NCBI RefSeq assembly: GCF_002954725.1
Contig: NZ_MSCQ01000001.1
Span: 779,857 to 843,856 of the forward strand
Length of the DNA stretch: 64,000 nucleotides
From: Photobacterium phosphoreum
GTDB taxonomy: Bacteria; Pseudomonadota; Gammaproteobacteria; Enterobacterales; Vibrionaceae
Direction: 5' to 3'
Shown: in pieces, positions 59,549 through 64,000 of the stretch
Layout: each line of letters starts with the position of its first letter
Position numbering within the stretch: the first letter of the stretch is position 1
Made by a program: the position numbers and the translations under genes
The notes under the pieces: generated by a model
What the model was told of the DNA's origin: nothing
What the model saw: the letters and a program-made list of their open reading frames with translations, nothing else
The model's database searches: none

Positions 59549-60028
59549 CTATTTATTTAAGAGTGCTTTTTCTTGATTTTCTACATACCAAAAACCAAGT
59601 AGTGAAACACCCCAAAATTGAAATAAGTACTGCACATCAGAGGTTCCTGCTAGCGTTTGGCTAAAGCACATTGCTGATGTCACAAATAAAGAGGCAAGAA
59701 TACCTGCTTTTAACCATAGTTTTGGCTTGCCTGGTATAAATTCCATTTTTAAGAATGAAATTACCAATAAGATAAAAGGTAATACTTGTAACAACATTAA
59801 AAAAGGAAATAAGTAGTCAAAAAATGGGACTAACAGAAAATCAGTAACGGTTTTTTTCGCCCAGTTGCCAGCAATGTATTCTTTCCAACCTGCCCAGCTG
59901 TCACCCGCATAGGTGCCAAAGAAAACGCCATAAAATTTGTCTACGACACCGTTAGAAAACCAAAAAGGAGCAAAGAGTAAATAAAATGGTAAAAATTTTA
60001 TAGTATTAATTATATTATTTAATTTCAT
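59549..60028 (-). CDS. Hypothetical four-pass membrane protein
   Basis: A 159-residue protein with about four membrane segments (roughly 8-30, 68-92, 105-123, 130-150) and a soluble loop with GTYAGDSWAGWKEYIAG. Its shape resembles DoxX-like proteins, but no diagnostic motif is visible, so the family is only a guess. The last residues are basic. It converges with htpX and is followed, on its upstream side, by the long AT-rich region. Confidence 0.65.
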   Translation of the reverse strand: MKLNNIINTIKFLPFYLLFAPFWFSNGVVDKFYGVFFGTYAGDSWAGWKEYIAGNWAKKTVTDFLLVPFFDYLFPFLMLLQVLPFILLVISFLKMEFIPGKPKLWLKAGILASLFVTSAMCFSQTLAGTSDVQYLFQFWGVSLLGFWYVENQEKALLNK

Positions 60029-60980
60029 TATGGTTATAGATCTTTATATGATTATCAATTTAAGGTATGAGCTTACATTTATGAGAGATATACTAGTATC
60101 ATCAATAATGATAAATGCATTGTTTACTGTTTAAATAGCATAAACACACTCGATACTGATTATAGGATGAATCTATCCTTATAATTGCGCGCAAGTATAA
60201 GAGTATAATAAAAGGTTAAAATAAGTAAAAATGGAATATTACTTTAACAAAATAGGTAGTGTTGTTTTCTGTTTAAATATAATTTTTTAAATCATGAATT
60301 AAAAAATCACTTTCAATTATTTTATCTCAAGATAACGTGCGTTTTTTAAACAATGCTTGTTGTTTTTTTAAATATAATTTTAGACTTGATTTTTGATACT
60401 AGATATAACAATAACTTTTATATCACTGGTTGTTATCGGTTTGTATTTATATATCTAAAATCAAAATTAATTAAGCCTGATTTAATCTGAAAATCAGAAA
60501 ACTTGAGCAAAGAGTGATTAGTGTTAAGCGCAGTGTTTTTTTAGTATTTTATATTGATAATTATTCTAATATGTTGTTTGCAATGTTTTTTTTGAGTGTA
60601 ATAAAAAGTCTTTTTATTTTATTTTAATTTAATATTTTAATTTAATGGCTGTTTTTTAACTAATATCATATTCTTAGGTTTGATTTACGAAGTATCTTAC
60701 AGCGTTAGCTATATCTATATAAGAGCTTATTATTGTGTTTATTATGCCGTAGTAAGAGAATGTCTTTTATAAGGCATTATATTTGTATAGTTAATGTTTT
60801 ATAATGTGTGGCTTTCTTCTTTAGTGATAGAAAGTTATTACGGATTGCTATTTTGATATCTGAAAGTTAATCCCTTATAGGTACGAGTGTTGCTATAAAG
60901 TGAGAGAATGAAAAGTCTAGTAATCGTCTCATTTTTTTATGTAATGTATAAAAAGTACAGATTACCTAGCATAATATTAA

Positions 60981-61016
60981 TGGGGATATCTATTCGGTAA
61001 TATTGCTGAATCCCCA
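60981..61016. repeat. Hairpin in the wza leader
   Basis: TGGGGAT and ATCCCCA arms with an inner ATTC/GAAT stem and a bulge. It has no clear T run. Confidence 0.5.
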
Positions 61017-61145
61017 GGTTTATTCGACATTAAAACCATATTAAATATGAATGATTAATATGGAATGAATAAACTATAGGTATTAATCATCGTAATCAAT
61101 AATTAGTCTATTAATTATCACTTCATGCTACTGTTGAACATTTTT

Positions 61146-61169
61146 CAGGTAGAGGGTGTATTGCGGTAG
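61146..61169 (+). promoter_or_regulatory. ops / JUMPStart-like element
   Basis: CAGGTAG at 61146-61152 and TGCGGTAG at 61162-61169. The second matches the ops octamer GGCGGTAG in seven of eight positions. Such elements recruit RfaH for antitermination of long polysaccharide operons. The position, 30 bases before wza, fits. Confidence 0.5.
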
Positions 61170-61198
61170 TTTATTTTAACAACATATGTGAATTTATA

Positions 61199-62347
61199 AT
61201 GGATTTAACAAAGAAAATTTTAATAGCAGCATTTATCTCATCGACGTTAGGTGGGTGTGCTGTACCCGGTTCAAACCTAACACTTGCTGGTAAGCATGTT
61301 ATCAAAGTTGCCGATGGTGACAGTACTAACATATCAGACCGTGTTAATGTTTATCCTCTTACTGCCAATACAGTGAATCAGTATCGTATTCCCAAAGTGA
61401 AAGCTGAGCAAAATCCTCGTTTGGAAGCTGAGCTAGCAAATTATGAATATCATATTGGCCCTGGTGATATTTTAAACGTTACTATTTGGGATCACCCTGA
61501 ATTAACCATTCCTGCTGGTGCATACCGTAGTGCAAGTGAAGCGGGTAACTGGGTGCATGCTGATGGTACAATTTTCTATCCATACATAGGCAAAGTCTAT
61601 GTAGAAGGAAAAACTGTTTCTCAAGTACGTCAGATTATCTCTCGCCGATTATCTGCTTATATTGAAAATCCACAAGTAGATGTTAACGTAGCCTCTTTCC
61701 GATCTCAAAAAGCATATGTTACTGGTGAAGTTAAAACGCCAGGCCAACAACCTATTAGCAATGTGCCTCTTACATTACTTGATGCGATAGATAAGTCAGG
61801 CGGTTTAGCAGCGGATGCCGATTGGCGTAATGTAACATTAACGCGTAATGGTAAAGATCAGAAGATTTCATTATATGCCTTAATGCAACGTGGTGATTTA
61901 CTTCAGAATCGTTTATTGGAAAATGGCGATATCATTCATGTACCACGTAACGATGATCAAAAAGTATTCGTTATGGGTGAAGTTAATGAGCCTAAACTAC
62001 TTAAGATTGACCGCGCAGGCATGAGCTTAACAGAAGCACTAAGCAGTGTTGGTGGTATTAATGAGCTTGAAGCTGATGCGACTGGTGTCTTCGTTATTCG
62101 TTCAACACGAAATGACGTTAAGAAAAATCCAAACGATAAGATAATTGCTAATGTTTACCAATTAAACATTAAAGATGCGACAGCGTTGGTTATTGGTACC
62201 GAGTTTGAACTACAGCCATATGATATTGTTTATGTGACTGCTGCACCGATTGCACGTTGGAATCGTGTTATCCGTCAGGTTGTTCCAACCATTAACGGCT
62301 TTAATAATTTATCTGAAGGTTTTAATTACTACACGAACCTTAAATAA
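61199..62347 (+). CDS. wza: Wza, outer-membrane polysaccharide export lipoprotein
   Basis: An outer-membrane polysaccharide export channel. The 382-residue protein has a signal peptide with lipobox (STLGGC, C20) and is close to E. coli Wza over the whole length: [71 protein letters not shown] and a C-terminal [20 protein letters not shown]. The SLBB repeats and terminal helix fit an octameric channel. No strong Shine-Dalgarno precedes the ATG. It is the only export gene visible; Wzc and Wzb partners are not in the window. Confidence 0.95.
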   Translation: MDLTKKILIAAFISSTLGGCAVPGSNLTLAGKHVIKVADGDSTNISDRVNVYPLTANTVNQYRIPKVKAEQNPRLEAELANYEYHIGPGDILNVTIWDHPELTIPAGAYRSASEAGNWVHADGTIFYPYIGKVYVEGKTVSQVRQIISRRLSAYIENPQVDVNVASFRSQKAYVTGEVKTPGQQPISNVPLTLLDAIDKSGGLAADADWRNVTLTRNGKDQKISLYALMQRGDLLQNRLLENGDIIHVPRNDDQKVFVMGEVNEPKLLKIDRAGMSLTEALSSVGGINELEADATGVFVIRSTRNDVKKNPNDKIIANVYQLNIKDATALVIGTEFELQPYDIVYVTAAPIARWNRVIRQVVPTINGFNNLSEGFNYYTNLK

Positions 62348-62825
62348 TTAAGTTTAAAGTGAAGTGGTATAATTAGTAACGTTCAACAGGGGATGCTTAA
62401 ATAGCATCCCCTTTTTTATCTCTGTATTTTGTGATGCGTACCGAAAGTTGATTGATGTAAGAAATTACAGTGGGGAGTCAAAAGACCACTGCATCTTATC
62501 GTCTGATGTTACATCATCGGCGTCAGTATAATTATGCCTAAAATGCCACTAATAAGCTAACACCCGTTGGAATCAGCCATAATGATTTATCCGTTTTATG
62601 TTTCATATACTCTTCTTCCTATCCATGTCTGAGAGGTTGTATGCCAATAGTCTTCGATATAACTCTAGAATCTATTTATTACCTTGTAAGAATTAATTTT
62701 TAAAAAAGGTGATGTTTTTTCGTATTTTATTGATTTTAAATCTAAACTGACAATGAAAAAATTAAAGCTGTTATGTTTATAAACTATTTATATAGAATCA
62801 ATTTGTTAGCGAAAGGTTGTAGCTT
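62348..62825. other. Gene-free region between wza and the TPR gene
   Basis: Holds the wza terminator (62389-62418) and a small stem CAGTG...CACTG at 62468-62491. On the minus strand a short frame from ATG at 62606 ends after 22 codons at 62538; in the adjacent frame it continues to 62509 as GILGIIILTPMM, so it may be a broken 32-residue membrane peptide. Nothing else was found. Confidence 0.45.
62389..62418 (+). terminator. Terminator-like hairpin after wza
   Basis: A perfect 9-bp stem (GGGGATGCT and AGCATCCCC, five-base loop) followed by six T, 42 bases past the wza stop. If RfaH loads at the ops-like element, it would be read through. Confidence 0.88.
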
Positions 62826-63692
62826 ATGTTTAAAGTGCTGTTAGGGATTGTGATGTTTTGTGTTGTGCTATCAGCATCGACTGTTGATGCTGCTGATAGG
62901 GATAATACGAAACCTTACTCCGAACAGAGTATTTATGAAAAACCGATGATAGAACGTTACGTACTTGATGAATTGAAATCACTCCGCATGGATCAACAAG
63001 ATCTCGAACGTCGACTTACGCGTGATATTACTGATAGAGAATTAGCCGTCGCTGATAAATCAATGAATTACGCAAATGTTACGGTAACGTATTTCTTCTA
63101 TATTATTGCGGCTGTAGCATCATTGATCGCTTTAATTGGTTGGCAATCAATGCGTGAAATAAAAGAAAACACCAAACGGATGGCAGAATCACAATTAAAA
63201 GGGATTGCTGATAATTACGAACAGAAATTCAAAGCATTAGAGCGTGACTTAAAGCGTAAAACACGGATTATTAGTGAAAATAATCGCGAGATAGAAAAAA
63301 TTAATGAAGTACATAACTTGTGGCTTCGTGCTCAAAGTTCACAAACACCTGAGCAAAAAGTAGAAATTTATGACGAAATTTTAAAAGTACGTCCTGGTGA
63401 TTTAGAAGCATTAACCTATAAAGCTGACGCTACCATGGAAATGCGTGAATTCCATTGGGCATTAAGTATCTGTAATCGAGTATTGGAAGTTGATGATACT
63501 AATGCGCATGCTTTATATCAACGCGCCTGTGCTTATGCCTGCTTAGGGGTAGAAGAACAAGCAATCTCAGATTTAGAACGTGCGATTAAAGACAGCATAT
63601 CATTACGTGAACTTGCCGCCGATGAAGATGATTTTGAAAATTTACGAGGCAATGAACGGTTTGAATTACTATTGATAGCCGTAGAAGATTAA
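62826..63692 (+). CDS. TPR-repeat membrane protein of the polysaccharide locus
   Basis: A 288-residue protein with a cleavable signal-like N-terminus (about 1-22, ending VDA), a hydrophilic helical segment with ERRLTRDITDRELA, a membrane segment (about 83-105), a coiled-coil-like stretch (KGIADNYEQKFKALERDLKRKTR), then two to three TPR-like repeats (about 170-270) with YDEILKVRPGDLEALTYKADATMEMREFHWALSICNRVLEVDDTNAHALYQRACAYACLG. It resembles TPR proteins of polysaccharide or envelope loci but no specific family is recognised. It is 478 bases from wza, behind a terminator. Confidence 0.72.
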   Translation: MFKVLLGIVMFCVVLSASTVDAADRDNTKPYSEQSIYEKPMIERYVLDELKSLRMDQQDLERRLTRDITDRELAVADKSMNYANVTVTYFFYIIAAVASLIALIGWQSMREIKENTKRMAESQLKGIADNYEQKFKALERDLKRKTRIISENNREIEKINEVHNLWLRAQSSQTPEQKVEIYDEILKVRPGDLEALTYKADATMEMREFHWALSICNRVLEVDDTNAHALYQRACAYACLGVEEQAISDLERAIKDSISLRELAADEDDFENLRGNERFELLLIAVED

Positions 63693-63801
63693 GTGCTGAG
63701 TTATGCTTGTAATTACAACTCAACATTGCATTTTTAATGCTAGTAAAAACAACTGAATAAGCATAATTTTATAACTAGAATGAAAATTAAGAGAAATTAA
63801 T

Positions 63802-64000
63802 ATGACTAACTTTCAGTTTTATACTTATGAATTACCTTGTTTTAATTGCCACACTAAAAAAGTAAAAACCGACCTTGGTTGGTTAACACCGAGTATGAAG
63901 GCGGATGTTACCGATCAAATTGAAGTCATGCTGCAACAGCGTGGCAGTGTTTATGAACCTTATTTTACGGTAGAGATTATTTGTTCAGAAGATGAAGCAA
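63802..64000 (+). CDS. Hypothetical protein, partial at right edge
   Basis: The reading frame starts at 63802 and runs off the window after 66 codons. N-terminus MTNFQFYTYELPCFNC followed by HTKKVKTDLGWLTPSMKADV and a continuing hydrophilic frame. There is no signal peptide, so the CFNCH motif is more likely a metal site than a haem c site. ATTAAGAGAAATTA precedes the ATG. The family is unknown, and too little is visible to assign a role. It follows the TPR gene by 109 bases in the same direction. Confidence 0.6.
   Translation, partial: MTNFQFYTYELPCFNCHTKKVKTDLGWLTPSMKADVTDQIEVMLQQRGSVYEPYFTVEIICSEDEA

Larger units (their letters stand above)
60029..61198. other. Long AT-rich gene-free region before wza
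   Basis: About 1.17 kb without any credible coding sequence and visibly AT-richer than the genes beside it. Noted structures: a TGAGA/TCTCA pair with a following T run near 60900-60938, a stem with a bulge at 60981-61016 (TGGGGAT and ATCCCCA), and an ops-like element near 61162. It looks like a long leader or a silenced (H-NS-type) region of a polysaccharide locus. Confidence 0.6.

Noticed and set aside
1..64000. CRISPR arrays, tRNA or rRNA genes, insertion sequences
   Set aside because: No regularly spaced repeats, no tRNA-like T-loop sets and no transposase-like protein were seen on reading.

Overview
The window is chromosomal DNA of an AT-rich gammaproteobacterium, most likely a Vibrionaceae member close to Photobacterium. 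This is an inference from gene content and order: the MukBEF condensin, the TorECA TMAO respiratory system, UhpABC, a DUF2982 gene, and a Wza-type capsule locus. No rRNA, tRNA, insertion sequence, prophage or CRISPR array was seen.

Much of the backbone keeps the Escherichia coli order msbA-lpxK-ycaR-kdsB ... elyC / cmoM-mukF-mukE-mukB ... ldtD(ycbB)-mepK(ycbK)-gloC(ycbL) ... aspC ... asnS, but it is interrupted by accessory blocks. Layout: a partial HdeD-like gene and a DUF2062 gene, then comEC (1-3486); lipid A/Kdo genes msbA-lpxK-ycaR-kdsB (3627-7327); an RRM protein, elyC and the cmoM-mukFEB operon (7408-16122). A block of about 12.8 kb lies between mukB and ldtD. It carries torE-torC-torA, a truncated haemoglobin, a TSUP transporter with a convergent LysR gene, a MarR regulator and a four-gene imelysin/di-haem/imelysin/DUF1513 locus with a candidate Fur box. 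The cell-wall genes ldtD and mepK and the glyoxalase gloC follow (28953-32103).

The next block holds the hexose-phosphate sensing genes uhpA-uhpB-uhpC without uhpT, a frameshifted DUF2982 gene and two small hypothetical genes. aspC, two tandem paralogous GGDEF proteins with an unrecognised periplasmic sensor domain, asnS and divergent queE / mlc come next (37665-45822). Then a LysR regulator and a lactate-utilisation operon (permease-lutA-lutB-lutC, minus strand), a 625-base gap with a strong Fur-box match, a Lon-N domain protein, and the biotin locus bioA / bioB-bioF-bioC-bioD with a BirA-like operator in the divergent promoter (52805-57959).

The right end has htpX and small membrane or hypothetical genes. 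An AT-rich stretch of about 1.2 kb without a gene ends in an ops/JUMPStart-like element in front of wza, followed by a TPR membrane protein and the start of a further unknown gene. This is probably the left edge of a surface polysaccharide cluster.

The points most worth a second look are the duplicated sensor-cyclases with a shared periplasmic cysteine pair, the Fur box in the lactate permease upstream gap, the structured or CRP-like element between queE and mlc, the broken DUF2982 gene, and the long leader of wza. I found no clearly undescribed multi-gene system; the candidates are listed with their limits.
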